Shown here one piece after another: positions 10,867 through 25,400 of a DNA stretch of 64,000 nucleotides. Numbering within the stretch: the stretch's first letter is position 1; the number at the start of each line of letters is the position of its first letter. Under the pieces are notes generated by a model. The model was not told where the DNA came from. It saw nothing but the letters and a program-made list of their open reading frames with translations, and did not search any database. A program made the position numbers and the translations under genes. The stretch comes from Acridotheres tristis (taxonomy: Eukaryota > Chordata > Aves > Passeriformes > Sturnidae). The stretch is from assembly GCA_037013685.1 (NCBI GenBank), contig CM072894.1:8620841-8684840 (forward strand). Reading direction: 5' to 3'.

Positions 10867-12584
10867 TGTGTCAGTCACTACTGAACACCAGGATGCATTA
10901 GGTCACAACACCAGGTGAATTAGAGGCCATTCCCTCCATGACAAAATCCAAAACAGCATTGAAGGCTTCAGATGAAAAACTCCCAATTATCCAATGAAGT
11001 GCTATTAAACTCTCCTTCCCCAATTTAGATTCAAGTAACATGGTGCATTTGGCCTCAATTCCTGCCAGTTGTTTAAAGATGCAGAAAGCTTGAATCTTGT
11101 AAATGAGACATGGATTTGAGACTATTTTTATGCTTATATTTGAGTACAAATATTGTTTAGAATTTTAATTTTTATTTCTCCTCAGTAGAGGACAACAGGG
11201 AAAAAAAAAAAGTTACAATAAACCAGTAGTTATTTTACTTTGTTCTCCATCACAAAATCATTTTGTTGTCCATGAGCATGTGGGCATTTTGGTTTTTGAT
11301 CCTGTTGGGTTTTTCACAATTCTTTCATCATCTCACTACATGATCTTTCACTGTATTATCTGCAAAGCCATTTGGCTACAGGTTAAAGACAGCACAGCTT
11401 CCAGGCACTACTCTGCATAAATAACAGGAAAGGGGAAGAGGGCTGAACATAATTCATTATGGGTTTAATTTTCTATTTCTTTAATAATTGGTTGATAAAT
11501 TAAAAAAGGGAACATTTTATTGATATTCAATCTTTTCATCCTTCTATTAAACAGTAACTTGAAACTTTTATATAAAAACCCTCAGGAAAGTGCTACTACT
11601 TCTATCAATAAAACATTGAAGGAAAATTGCAAGTTCCACTTCCACTTGACTGTTCTTGGACCACTGTAACACATGGTAAAGAACTACAGCAAACCACAGT
11701 AAGTTTCCCTAAAGGCTGAGGAATGCTTAAATTATATATTTTTTAATTGATCTGCTGAAGTTCGTTGATTAGCTGGTTATGCTTGCAAGCCTTGTACTTT
11801 ATTTAGGAATACAACATTAGAGGAATTTTATTGTTAAAGCTTCATTTTTTTAAATAAATATTTGTTTAGGCCACTAAACTCCCTGCTACTAAACACAGCT
11901 TCTAAATAACCAATAGCTGAGCTTGGTTGGACCAGCTAATCAACAACCAAAGAAGCAAAAATTCCTTGTACTTAGTCCAGAATAAGAAAGCCAAAGCTAC
12001 CTAATTCCTAGACAGATGGCAACAGGAACTTGGTGAATGGGTATGAATTTTTAGAATTCCAATATTGGCAACACAGGGAAAGCCTCCTAAGCTCAAGTGC
12101 ATGCAGCACACATCCCCCTAAGCTTGGCCTGCCAGGCAAACCAGGACACATGGGCTAAAAATAAAAGCAAAATTGTGGCTCACTTGCACCCTCACAAGCA
12201 GCAGAGCAAACAGAATGATTGCCAAGGCTTTTCTCTCTCAGTTTCAGGCACATGCAGCTGGCACCAAGGTGCTGTTCTCATGCACCAAAGGCAGCAGATG
12301 GAATCAATTACATATTTCAACAGCCTTTGACATCATATCAAACACCTTGGCTTTTAGTTTGAGAAGACTAACTCCTGGGATTTTAATTTTTTTTTTCCAG
12401 CTTTCACCATCCCAGTACAAGTCACACACAGTTATTTCCTTCTTTACAGGACAATATAGCCATGCCACATGGTGATGGCTTGCAAGTCTTGCATAGTGAA
12501 ACAGTGCAGCAACAGCAAAATAAAATGGCTTTGTGGCTAAGGTACTACTCACTGAGCAATGAGTTATAAATAGTAAAGCTTCAA
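10867..12584. other. Non-coding DNA containing a foldback, no gene recognised
   Basis: Apart from the inverted repeat described at 11764-11944, this is AT-rich unique sequence. It has a short A run near 11201-11212 and several AT-rich patches. The overlapping open frames around 12100-12550 (up to 100 codons) lie on both strands and show no recognised domain. Confidence 0.65.
11764..11944. repeat. Foldback with perfect 14-bp inverted repeat
   Basis: GTTGATTAGCTGGT (11764-11777) is the exact reverse complement of ACCAGCTAATCAAC (11931-11944), 153 bp apart. Weaker symmetry extends both ways: CTAAATAA lies the same 21 bp inside each arm, and outside the arms about 17 bp are partly alike. The structure could be the remains of a small non-autonomous DNA transposon or a local inverted duplication. 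No clear target-site duplication or named terminal repeat was seen. Confidence 0.5.
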
Positions 12585-12720
12585 ATCACAGAACAGAGCA
12601 GTTTGGATTGGAAAAGGCCTAAAATCACCTAATTCCAACCTTCCCCACAACAGACAAGAACATTTAGCAATGGCCACTGCATTGTGGAAATTATGGGGTG
12701 TTCAGTATTTTTCTAAACCA
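12585..12720 (-). mobile_element. CR1 LINE 3'-end fragment
   Basis: The plus strand shows AATCACAGAACAGAGCAG, then TTTGGATTGGAAAAGGCC, then TCACCTAATTCCAACC and TTCCCCACAACAGACA. This is the reverse complement of a bird CR1 3' end as I know it (aatcatagaat...ttgggttggaaaagacc...tc-tccaacc...). The element therefore points to the minus strand with its 3' terminus at about 12585. It is 5'-truncated at roughly 12700-12720, where similarity fades. Divergence is moderate, suggesting a middle-aged or old insertion. No coding sequence of the LINE remains. Confidence 0.8.
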
Positions 12721-15700
12721 GAGACATTTCAAGCCTCTACAGCTTGGCAAAACTAATCAGCTGTATTTAAGAAACATCATCAACTGATTTTAGTTTGTTA
12801 CTTAAATTTCCTAGTTTTAGCTACCTCGTGTAAGTGCAGTACCCGAGGAGGTGGGGACCTCCCCTGCAGGTCATAGGGACAGTGCTGCTGGGAACAGTGT
12901 GGCTAAACATGTCCCACAGCCTGTTGCTTGCATCCAGGAAAAGAAAAACCTCCTCTAGGCACCACACTCGGCTCAAAGGCTGTTCCTGAACTGCATCAGA
13001 GCAATCTGGGTGCTCACATCTCTAAGTCCAAGGAGAGGCTGGACCACAAAACTATTCCTGTACCTGACTGCCATCACTCGCTTGCTTTCCTTTCTCTCCC
13101 AGAGCAGCTGTCATGTCTGAAATTTCTTCCCCTCTGCCTTTCTTCCTCCCTACCCCTACAAAACTGTACCTCTGCCAGACTCAGAGAGCAAAGCCTCAGC
13201 AGAGGGCAGAGTGAGAGGCTATTCTGAGGAGAGCCGTGTCTGCACAGGGCCAGGACATCACCTCACCTAACTCCTCTGAAGACCTCAAAGTGAGTAAGCT
13301 GATAAAAATTCTCCTGTCCTTAGATGCTTACAAGTCTTCTGTTTTCCTGGAGCAAGCTACCAAGTGCCTCTTAGCTTTTATGTTATCAATCATTTCTTCC
13401 AGCCTTGGGTTTTTAGCAGATCAAGAGAACACACCTTGTTATAACCTTGGTTCCTTCCCCTTCTGCTGAAGTGGGATCAATGCTGGCTGTTCTGCCTCTT
13501 TCAGATAATGAAGGTTATTCTGACTTTTTCAGACTCTATCAAACCCATATCCTCCCATAGCTTCTTAGCTACAAACTCTGCATGTACACGTGACTTTGAT
13601 CCTGGCCAGCTCAATAGTTCTTTGAAATACATTACCTGGTAGCACCAACACTGATGAAAATCTCTTTAGTTCCTCTTAATATATGAAATGAGCAAAGAAC
13701 ACCAAGCATGATATTCTCACTCTCCTGCTTCCTCCATTAGTTTATTTGTATTCAACAACTTTAATTTTAATAACTCTCAAGTTGAGCCTACATGATCCCT
13801 TTTTTTTTCAATCCCAGTTTAACAAAGAGGAAATATTAAAGCTGCAATACTGATCTTTCTCTTCTCTGCACATTTTTTCTCCAAAAAATGTTTTTGTTAT
13901 TCCTATTGGGGAACATTCTTCTCTCATCAACTGAAAAAGAGTTTGACATATGCCTAAGAATTTTCTCTCTCAAAATCTGCTATCTTAATGGATTCAGAGT
14001 AATTTGATTGTCTGCTGCAGCTCCATATGGAATTATGAACTTCTATGTACCTAATTCAGTCCAAAGGGTGCCCTTTTTTCCAGTTTTGTTCAAGTCACTC
14101 TCTCCCTTTGCTTCTTCCTAATTTTTGTATGCCTTGAAAATTTAGCTCGCTGCCCAGTTTCCCCTGTTTCTTGCAAGAGGGACAGTGGAGAGAGACAGGA
14201 TTTTTCTGACAAAGATGAACTACTTCAATTCATCTCAGTTGTCTGCTCTCCTAATCTCTCAATTTCCTTAAATCAGCCACTCAAAGTGAAGAGACTAAAA
14301 TGCTTATGGAGACAGAATAAGAAAAAAAAAGAGCCCAGCACACATAATAATGCTACAAAGAAAATAGGCTGCTATGTTAAAAAAAAGTAAAACATCAACT
14401 CAGCCTCAGAGCCAGGCAGAAATCAGCGTGATGTAAGCAAAATGTATTTCAGAACTGAAATGACAACAAGGCAGACCAAGATGTGGTTCTCAATCTGTAC
14501 ATTCAAAGCAGTTTTACTTAAATGTTCCAAGGAAAGGACTTATTTGTACTTTGTCATCACTATGTCAAAATAAATTGATCTTAGCTTTCATGTTTAGCAT
14601 CACATTAATCTAATTTATTTGCTAATTTCTGTGTAGTACATAACACATGATGCAGTTAAAGATGTCATTGAAATAGAAAACTCAACTGCCACACAGTTTT
14701 TAATTTAAATTGTGGATGTGACAGTGTATCCTGTTCCTTTTCTGAGAGTCAAACACAGAGATGCACTCTTTTCTCTGCTGTTGATCAATTAAAATCACCA
14801 GCTGTTTATGCAGAACTGCTGGCAACCTTGGAAGTGTCATTTCTCTTCCTAAGCTTCATGAACTTGATTCACGCATTTGTTTAAGGGTACAACAAGCTCA
14901 CAATGTGAATGTTTTCCATATAAGTACATAAAAGTACTCAAGAAACAGCCCCTGCTCATGCTAAACTTCTACTGCAAAGAATTATACCTGCTAAAGAGCT
15001 ACTGCATCAGGCTCTGCAAGTTGAAGGGAGCATAAATCCTTGTGAAAGTCTTTAATTGCTAGAACAATCTAAATCTTTCAGCTTGCTAATTAGTTCAACT
15101 CATACTGTCTAAGGTGTAACACCTGGGGCTTATTATAGGCACATTTTAAAGGTGTATCAAGTCAGTACAGGTGTGAAAACAAGCCATAAAGTTGTGCTGC
15201 TTTCCCCCACACTTAGGAAGTAATTTTTAGCACATTTTTTTTGTTATACACATTTGATCCTTAACTTATAATGTTTGCCCTTGCTCTTAACTCAAACTTT
15301 CCTGTGATGCTGAGGTCATTGTCAGGTATATAAAGGACTCTGATTCTTAGGTTAAAAAACCATCATTAGCCCAGTCTTTTAAATAATATTGACAGAACAG
15401 GGAGAAGCGCAGCATGATGGAGGTCAGACATCAATGTAGACTGGTGAAACCACATGCAACCTGCATATTCTAATTTTTGATACTTATGACAAGAACACAT
15501 TAGCAATTTAGAAGCCTCACCCTTCTTTCATAGCTGAAGCTCTGATTCTAAATCATCTCATCCATGATTGAACTCGTTTTTCTTTTCCTAACCTTGCATT
15601 AGAATATATAAAATTTTAAGGGTATCTTTCAGAAAGCTAAAGTAGAATGACTATGCCATTTCATTATGCCCTGAGAGCCTCACTATTATTCAGACTATTT

Positions 15701-18700
15701 AAGGCAATCATAACAAAAAAAATTCGTTTAAAAGCCACTAAAATTTGCTGCAATTGGCAATCATGGTCCAGCACAGCCAAGCAATACTTTAAATGTATTC
15801 ATACCAGACATGCTCATATGGAACAACCTGTGGCACAGGCATAATACTTCCCCATTAGTATGGGGAATATTTCTCTGATTTTTGAACTGCATAGCAATTT
15901 AGCTTTCCAAAAAATCCTCCTCTGTGTTCCATGGTCTCTTGGTAACAGCCCATTGTCAAGTCATACACGTTGAAACTTTTAAACTGAGCCTATGCTGGCT
16001 GAGCACTTGCTATTTACTGCCAGGTGCTATCCGGAAGCCAGTTTTGCTCCATTCAAAACAGACAGTCCGGCTTAGCCTGACATCTCCCATTGCCATACCC
16101 AGTTCTCACCAGGAGCAGTCGTTCACACACTCCCAGATCAAACCCAGCAGCCTGGCCAGATGAATACCCCAGGTTCCAAATGCTCCTCCTTCATGGCCGT
16201 GTCACACCCACGCTGCCTGTACAGACCTGCAGCGAGCCATGGTGTGTACAGGATCCCTGTCTCACAGTGGCATGGATGCAGCAGGGAGGCTACATATGCA
16301 CCAGGAGTGGAGCACATGGTACCTGTCTTTCTCAAAGCTGATTATTCTGATGTGCTCTGACAGGAGCTCCATCGAAGCTGTACCCTTTTCAAAGGCTCCC
16401 TTGCTGTGTCAAAGTCAACAGATGTGGCAGTGGAACAGAATTTGGGAAGACTGAGAAGGCAGGCATGAAAACTACTCTCTCCCTGCTCTGACACAAATGC
16501 AATAGTCACCAAGTGGAGCCTCCTGTAAGCCCAGTTCTTTGGGGAAAAGAGTTAGGCAGCAGGGAAAGCCAGAAAGGGAGTGGCAGGAATAGATCATTCT
16601 GTCTATAAAATAAACAGGGAAGGAAGCACACGCCAGCGCCAGCAACCTATCATGAACTAGGTGATGGAAAACAGACAACAGCAGGAAAAGATGACATTTT
16701 AAAGACACTTTCAAAGATAATTTACAGTTACAATAGTGATCCACAGCACTGAGAAATTATACCTGTCAGATGACTAATTGGTGATGAACACCACATGATG
16801 GAGTGAAGCTGTTTGACAATAACTGTCAGCATGATCACAAACAAAAACCACCAGCTACATCCACAACAGCCCCATCCAGCATATTAATGAGGGAGCTGGG
16901 ACAATCCTTCAAAATATTCTGCAAGACTGAGGTCAAGTGACAAGTGATTTCATTTCAGGCTAAAAACATTTGTAATAATTTATTAGCTGGTACTTTTTTG
17001 TTGCACTCAGAGATAGAGAACAAATCAGTTTCTTACTAAGAAAAGCAATCTAATCTAACCATACGCAGCACTTTGGTCTGAACTTGGACAAATACTCTCC
17101 TCCTCAGATCATAAAGGAAAAGAATTTGTACCTAAGAGGGCTTTTTTTGGTCTTAACCTCAAAGTTCTCTTTAGAAATCTACTTCTATTATTTTAATCAA
17201 ATTCATTCACCCCCACATCCTGCAACATCAATCTAATCACTTGCTTTGCAAGTTTAGTACCCAGAGACATTACAGAAGTTTTAACAGCTGTTGGGAAAAT
17301 GTTGCAGCCTCTGACTTTTTTACTGGAGTTACTGCAGCCAAGGTTTGCTGTATATTGATGATGTAGCTGGATTAGATGTTAATATGCAGCTTGATATATT
17401 ATTCATGAGAATGAGTCACAGACCTAATTAGAAACATGACAAGAAAAGCTTTTGAGTCCACAATCTGGATTCTCCCTGACATGAAAGATTTGACATGTGA
17501 ATACATTTTCACTTATGGAGAGAAAAGAGACAAATGACCTTACACATCTAAGGAAAAAAACGTCATGTTGGAGATGCAGAGCTTGCCTTTCTGATAGTCT
17601 GGGGAAAAAACAGAAGTATCCAATTTGATATAAAAGAAGGCCTTCAAAAATGTGATTTACCCTTTGATGGAGCATCTATCTGCTTACAAAACATCCACTC
17701 CATGTACTTTTCCAGTCACAGATGTTTAAATGGAGGCTTTATATCCCTCTGTCAAGTGATCATGTTTGGGGCTCCAATAAGGTAGCACAGGAACATGACC
17801 CATCAAGGCATTTAGGCCTGATAAGTAGAATTTTGAGAGAAATCACTGCTGTTACTTTTTTCTTTTTTTGCACATTTGGGTAAATTATTCCTTATCTCAT
17901 TACCTAAAATTGGATGATTTAATTTCTACATCTATTTAAATCTTACAGTCATATTCCGGGCCTAGATGAAACCACATTTCAGATATAAAAAGATGAAGGC
18001 ATCGCTGGATAAATTTGAAATAAATGTGGTCTGTAAGGCAGAGAAAGAATATTATGGGAAACATTTTCTTCAGCTTACAAAACAAGCCACCACAATATAC
18101 TAATGAGCTGTCAGGAATGGAAGAAAACACTTTAAACAAACTATTTTAAGTTAGATGGCAATTAGCGTGAACGTTACAGTGCACATGGAAAAATTAAAAG
18201 ACTCACATTCCTACCCAGTATTGATCTGCCCCTGGTAAAAACCAAAGGTTACCCCAATGCAAGCAAGGCTTCCAAAGAAAACAAACTCAAGTGGCACATA
18301 AGCAACTGGGAGTTTTTCCAGACTTTGCAACACTGAGCAAGAAAAGTCATTATTAATAAACAGCCAACAGCTTTGCACTCAGATGTCTTTGTATGAGGGC
18401 AACACTGAAGGAGATAGAAAGGAAGAGGTCAGGATGCACTAGCTTCCAAAATTAATAATTCATTAAAAATTTCACTTGAGAGAACTGTTACACAAAAGAA
18501 ACCAACATCTTGAGGAGGACAGCGTAACACCTCAGCATCAATCTTCTCCGTGTCCTTACTTGTACAGGACCAGCTCTCTGTAAAACACAAAGACTGCACT
18601 TACCCCAAGCGTCTTTTGTTTCCTGTAAGCCAAAAAATCATCAGCCCTGCAACAAGGATAAGAAGTTATTTCGCTCAGATATTTGTCAGCAAGTCCAAAC

Positions 18701-19443
18701 CATCACTGGCAGTGCCAGTCATTGCACCTGAAGGCAACAAGGAGCAAACAAGTGCTAACTGGATAAAAGCAATTAAGCATTGCCTCCAACTACAACTGTG
18801 ATACCTGCCCTTGGAATATTTTTAATTGTTTAAAAAAAAAAATCATTACAACATTTTATAATCTGTCATTGTTCAGGGATATGCTTATTTTCCTTCTCAG
18901 TGAAAACAGTTTTTAAAATCAATGAAATTCATATTTTAGAGGAAAATGTGGACAAGATTAAAGGTCACATTTTTCGAATTTGTAAATCAAGACATTTTAC
19001 ATCTTTACATTCACTGCTGTTGAGATTGCTGGTATGTCCATGGTCTAGAGGCAGATTTTGAACAAATTGAAAACCCATCATTTAATGATAAAAGGCTCAA
19101 CTAAAAAAAGATCATGAAACAAAAGAGGAAAAAAAACAAGACAAAACAAAAATCAGAGAAGTTGATAAAGACTTGACAACTTAAACCCCATGAGCTCAGT
19201 TTCAGTCTTTGTCTCCAAGCTGTAACATTCACCAAACCAACTCCCCCAATGGATCTAACTCTTCACAGCTCTTACTGAGGATGAAAGCAGCAGCTCACAC
19301 CCTTGGCATGGCCAGCTATGAGGAAATAAACCTCAGTGTGCCACTACTCAGAGCATTCAGTCTGGAGAGGGAGCTCTTGAAACGCTGCTCCTCTATATTC
19401 TCTTCAGCTCGCTTGAGAGTCCAGTGGCTAACAGCCAGAGGAT
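12721..19443. other. Non-coding unique DNA, no gene recognised
   Basis: Slightly more GC-rich between about 12840 and 13480, where two adjacent plus-strand open frames (99 and 77 codons, 12928-13227 and 13236-13469) occur. They show no known domain and no consistent splice structure. Around 16100-16460 several overlapping short frames are open on both strands, as expected for locally higher GC. The segment 17330-17430 is rich in TAATTAG- and ATTCATGAG-like motifs of the kind seen in developmental enhancers, but that is only an impression. No mobile element was identified. Confidence 0.6.
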
Positions 19444-19458
19444 AAAAAAAAAAAAAAA
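19444..19458. repeat. Poly(A) run, 15 bases
   Basis: Fifteen A followed by C and seven further A. Simple repeat with no recognisable retrotransposed body upstream. Confidence 0.9.
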
Positions 19459-22400
19459 CAAAAAAACCACAACAACTCACATCATCCTGGGAAAGGGATT
19501 GTACAAGTTTGCTTTGCGTTGCTAGTATGTTTACACAGAATTTACTTCAAAGACTTGTAAGATAAAGGTTTCAAAGGAGCAGTGTACTGCTGAGGATGTT
19601 GTTTGTTATGGCCATTTCAAAATAAATATTAAAAACCCTACTAGCTGATGGCCATGTAGTAGAACTTACACTAGAGGAGTGTGGCAAAGCTCTTGCCGAG
19701 TCTGGTGCTTCCATTTCTTTCCCCCTGCAGTCCATCATTTTCCTTCCTTTGCTGACTTCCTCAAGAGATCTGAAACACTAGAAATGCTAAAAATGGCCTT
19801 GGGAGCCCTAAAATCAAAACAATACAGAGCCTGTCATATCTTAAAACAAACAAATAAAAAAGCTTGAAACTCTTCTCTCTCTGCTCCTAACCTTTTTTTT
19901 TTTTTTTTTTAATATCTCCACCCACACTCACTCCTGGGCTTGAATGGTGCAAAGGAGTTCAAACCTCAAGAGGGAATATTGGCACCAGAACATCCACAAG
20001 AGGCACACTGAAGATTCTGTGCCTACAGTACTTAGACAAGAATTCCTGCTTCTCCCAAGAGAAGGGTGAACACAAATCTGCAACAAAAACGAAGGTTGTG
20101 GTTTTTGATTTTTGTGTTGGGTTTGGGATTTTTGTTTTTGCTATTAACAACAAGGTAATTTCACGGGAAGAATCCCAAAAGATTCTTAGATGCTGGAATA
20201 CTAAGCACCAGCACAACAGCTCTGTCTTGCTCAAGTATGGAAGTGTAATAGAACCTGAACTTATTCTCAACTATATGGAGTAACTTGTCCCCCCTTCCCC
20301 AGGAAGCATTCCAGTCTATCTTTACTTTTAGGCAGAAAAATTGAAGTTATATCATTGTACAAATACTACCTCACAAGTTCTTGAGCACAAAGGAGTGTGC
20401 ACAGCATAAACCAGAGTTTTGCTTGAATTAAATAGAATTATTTCTACTACATTTCATAAATATACATTTGAGGAAGGAAACAAGAATAACAAAGAAACAG
20501 GCAGTAGGAATCTAACTGCCTTACACTTTCATAGTGCCTCTTAATTTAAATAATGGATAGACCTAAACCCAAAATGCCAGGACTGATACAGTCAAACACA
20601 GCATGGGAACACAGTTGAAAAGAAAATGTAAATTTTCCCCATAATGGATAGGATGGCAAAGCTAAGTAGGAATGTTTCCCATTGCTTAGTTTGTGGGTCT
20701 GAGCAGTCCATCAATACAGTTTCTACAGCTGCAAACCCTCACCCAGGCAAATATTTGAGAGCTATACCTAACCTGACCTCTATAGGCAGCGTCAGTCAAG
20801 CTCCACTTTGCTTCTCTGTTCTGATTTCAGGTACCCTCTTTGCCAATCTGGCCATGTACTCAGGACTCCTCAGGCCCTAAGAGAACCCAGGCTGATGTTG
20901 TAAAGCATCCTTTCAATAAACCAAGGAGACATTCTCAGTACAGCAGTCTGTTCTAATGGAGACACATGAACTGAAATTAACAGTGAAAGGAATAACAAAC
21001 AGCTATCAAACACCAGAGCATTTACAGCTATGAGCATGTCATTTATTTACAAAACAAACACAACAGCAACAGAGCCCAATGTTTGACTAAAACTGAAAAA
21101 TATCAATGTTTTGACTGAAGTGATCTCTCTGAAACAGTAATATTGACAGAGAGCCCTAAACTGTGAAACTTTCTACTTCTCAGTTTCTGGTAACTGCTCA
21201 TGCTCATTTGTAAGAGTCAGTTAATCACTGAGAGAAAAATCCCAACATGGAAAGCAACCTCTGTACAAGGAGAAGTCACTCAAGGCCTTCTCTTCCCCCA
21301 AACCCCAGCCTTCTGTCAGTGAGGAAGCACATATAAATCCACATAAGAATTTAGTGATGCACCAATTCAACAGATCAATCCAGAGTGTTTTGCAAAGAAG
21401 TTATAGATTAGAAATCACACTTGGACCATGCTACATAGAAAATTCAGACTTTTGGAAGTAGTTTCAATGTTAAGCCTCTCTGATAATGCATTCTGTCCCA
21501 AAATAAGACATTTAAATATATTAATGGCAATTTCAGCTCTTCCAGATTTCCATTGCACTTAAATTATAAGATTAAACAAACATAATCTTCTTTAAGAGTT
21601 TAGTGAGAAAAGTTTCTACATCAAATGATTTTAATCCTCTTGTTAATACAGTTTGGTTATATTTAGGGACAGCACTTCCCTGCTTATCAGATATAACCAA
21701 GATTCACACAAGTGCTTAATCAAGAGAATTCTCCTAGAATTATCAGTCAGCATCACAGTATCTGCCTCAGGACACATTCTAGGCCTTTCAATATAACATC
21801 ATCCCATACTGCATTTGCCCTTAATTTATTTAAATCAGTTTAATCCCAATGTTTTACATAGCAGAAGTAGAAAATGTCTCCTCACATGTGGTTAAATCAC
21901 TTGACTGCTCTATAAAAACACTTGCACATCACAATTATCTGGCTCACACTGGTGATCATTTTCTTTTCGTGCTAGCATTTCTTTCAACATACAGCAGCAC
22001 TTATGTATGGCCAAGATCCCACACAGCAGAGCTTGGCAGCAGCTGGGGGTGCTACAATGCAGTCACAGCCACCTGCCAGCACAACTGGCCAAAACTAAAA
22101 CAAGCAAACAGAAGCAAAAACAAACACTGCAATAATTTTTATAAATTAAAAAATAAAAACCCTCCAAACAACAAAAAAATCCCCAGACACTAAAGGTGAT
22201 TGGCCCATTGGCCTGGCTACTAATAATGTAAAAAGCAAACAACTATTAAAGGTGACACCTGGGACTCAAGCTGGCCAGAGCCAATTCCTAGCTATCCCTG
22301 AACTTGCCTCTCTGTGCAAACACAGGTTTCAGTTGCCCACCTTTCAGAGACTGGAGCCTGCCAGACCAGGTTGAACATTTAACAACGTCTACTTGAATTA

Positions 22401-25400
22401 TCTAAGGCTTTCAATCCCAAAGCCAAAGCTTATGAAGTGTGACTCTTCATTTAATTTCCTATATTTGAAACTGATTATTCAAATCTACTCATGAGACAGT
22501 TCTCAAGATCTGAGGACATGGAAGGGTTTGGAAAGCCAACTAAGAAACAAAGCAGAAAATTTGGCAGGACCAGGAAGAAAATGCTAAGGGGGAAAAAAGG
22601 CAATTTTGTTTTTATTGCACTGTTATTAGCTATAACTTGTAATTGCTGTGGGGTAGTTAATAGACTATTCAGGTTGACAACTTAAGTCAAAAGTTTATTA
22701 TTTCATTCCTGATGCTGAACACTTGAAATTCTTCAAGTTCTTACATCCCAGGTGAATCCTATATGCATAATACTTGAAAATATTCTTTATCATACAGAAA
22801 AATAGATTTAAGCATACTTGCAAGCATTTTATATATTCATACAATTCTCAAACTACTAAGTTAATTCCTGAGACTATTTTTATCTCTTGCTCTTGTGCTT
22901 ATTGTTGTCTTATTTCATATTCTGTTACTACTTGTAACCTACATTAATCCTATCTCATTGTAGTGCAATAATAAAGCAAATAATTACCTAAGGGATGAAA
23001 AGAACGTATTCCTCACTATCTTGCATAAGGATGAAAACTGAACATTTCAGGGATTCCAACAAGTCATTTCTCTTAATAGGAAGGGGGGAAAAAAGAGCTT
23101 TAAAGACTCCACAAATTGTGGCTCAAGTAAGAAGCTCACAAAGCGGACTAAGCCATGGAGACACATGCACACCATCACCTCATTCAAAAACGAGCCTGTT
23201 TTTCACCACCAGCCAGTTCATAGACCCAAACCCCTTCCCCAGCCCCATCTGAAAGCAGCGTGAAGGGACAGCAATGGGGAAGTGTCCCAGGATGCACAGA
23301 TAATGCTGGCAGCAGCACTGGCTCAAGCACACTGAAGTTAAGCTGTTGCTGTATAGCAGTTTCTTCACACTGCAAAGTTTCATGATCCTGACTGTGTTTT
23401 TCACAACAGCAACCTCAGTACAGGACCAGATGTGGTGAAAAATTCTGTAGTTCTGTTTCCTCTCACATAAATTCCTATTTCTCTTCTTCTTTAAGACATG
23501 CAACATTTAATTGCAACCAGATCCCAAACTGAGCTTGTAAAATATGCTTGATGTTTACATTATGTACTATGGGGATTTCAAGACTAAAGCCCTAAACTGT
23601 ATTTTTCCAGTTGAAAATGTCTGTAAATTAAAAAGCTTAAACTTGGCCAGTTTTAACTACAGAGAAGCATACTCTGTCCCAGACCACCATCCAAACACAC
23701 CCTTGCTTGTATACAGCTCTGGTATATTTTGGGTATCTTGACTACAGAATTAAAACATCCGAGATCTACTCAGTATTGCTGAGCACTGAATCTTCTGAAC
23801 AAGGGTACAAATACTTATGTAAACAACTGGAAGCAACTCGGAAACTTTTGGGTTTTTTTCATTTTATAGGAAGAATTAACACATCAGTAATAGAAACCAC
23901 CTTTCTACAGAAGCAGCTCTCACAACTAGCACATTTAAGATTGCACCACAGGTAGTTACAAGAGACGAAAGCTGGTTGTTACATGCCACCAGTAGCATGT
24001 GGAACTGCTACAGTAAAATACCACAGACACATTCTTCTCTTTTTCTTTCAGTTCCAAAGACAGTCATAAACCTGGTTGGCTCCCTGGGTAGCTGTGTTAA
24101 CACTAAAAACACTGACCAGCAGAAATGATTGCAATCACACCACTGCAATCTTCCACAGAGAAAGGCAATCATACAGATCAGTGTATGACCAAATTGCCCC
24201 TTAATTCTCGCTATGTCCATCCACTCTGGATACCCTTACTTTGTATTTTTGTTTCTCAGTCGTCACAGAACTGAGAGCTGCAAGAAAAAGAGAAAGAAAC
24301 AACATGAACAGTCCTTGGGTAAGAGCAATACTGGACTGTCAGGAACTAAAAATAGTTGATAGCACATGTATCAAGTTTTTTGGGTTTTTTGTTTTGCTTT
24401 TTTTTTTTTTACACTCTACCGTTGTCCATTTCAGGCATCCTGTTAGAGTGATTAAGGATTTTGCAGCTAAATACAAAGGGCTGCAATTTGAGAGATCTAC
24501 AAGAAAATAAACCTTATCAGACTTTCCCCCAAGTAATAGGCGCAAATTACAAAATGAAAGGGCCTAGAAAATGTTTTAAGCCTAATTTTAGAAAAATATA
24601 GTATTAGCATCAGATTCCAAGGGGATGGAGATACAGAAGCAGCAAGGAAATGCTCCCAGGAATGTTTTCTAGCTTGAAGAGACAAGCTAGCCACATGAAC
24701 AGGACTTCTTTTACAATGTGTACATTACTGAATGCAAGATCTATTGGTCCTTTGGGCTTCTGTTTTAAACAGAACTGAAAAGATATTAACTTTCATTTAT
24801 GAAGACTATAATTGGACTTCAATGTACTTGAGACAGCTTCTGAGCAAAATACAGAGAGACTACATTATATATTAGTAAATGCAGCATTTAAAGTAGCAAT
24901 AGTTCTGTCTCATAGTCAAATGTTCAAATCTTCATAAATGTGATCCAGTCCATGAAACGCAGTGCCTAAACCAGTTAAATCCCACCTACACCACAGACAT
25001 TCACCTTTATCTGCTTGCATAACTTATATTTTCAACTCCTCTCCCTATTCCTTCTCTCACCACAGTCCTCAAGCCTCAGCCAGGCACCAGCCAACTTCTC
25101 ACCTTGCTGCTGGCAAATACCAAGTGAGCACCTGCCCCACCCACAGCAGCTGTGCAGGTCCCTGACTGCTTGGAGAACAGGTTTGAAGTGCAGACCCATC
25201 CCCCCCCAAAAAAAATAATTAATAAAAAAAATCACACTTTTTCTGAATAATTTGAGACTAGCAAAAAGCTACATCAGAAAATAGAGAGACTTGTTTATTC
25301 CCGTTAGGCCAATGAAGAAAAATATTACATCCTTCCCTGTGAAGGGAAGACAGGAGTTTTTTTTGAAGCAGAAGGATGTTTTATTAGCCCAGTCTCCTCC

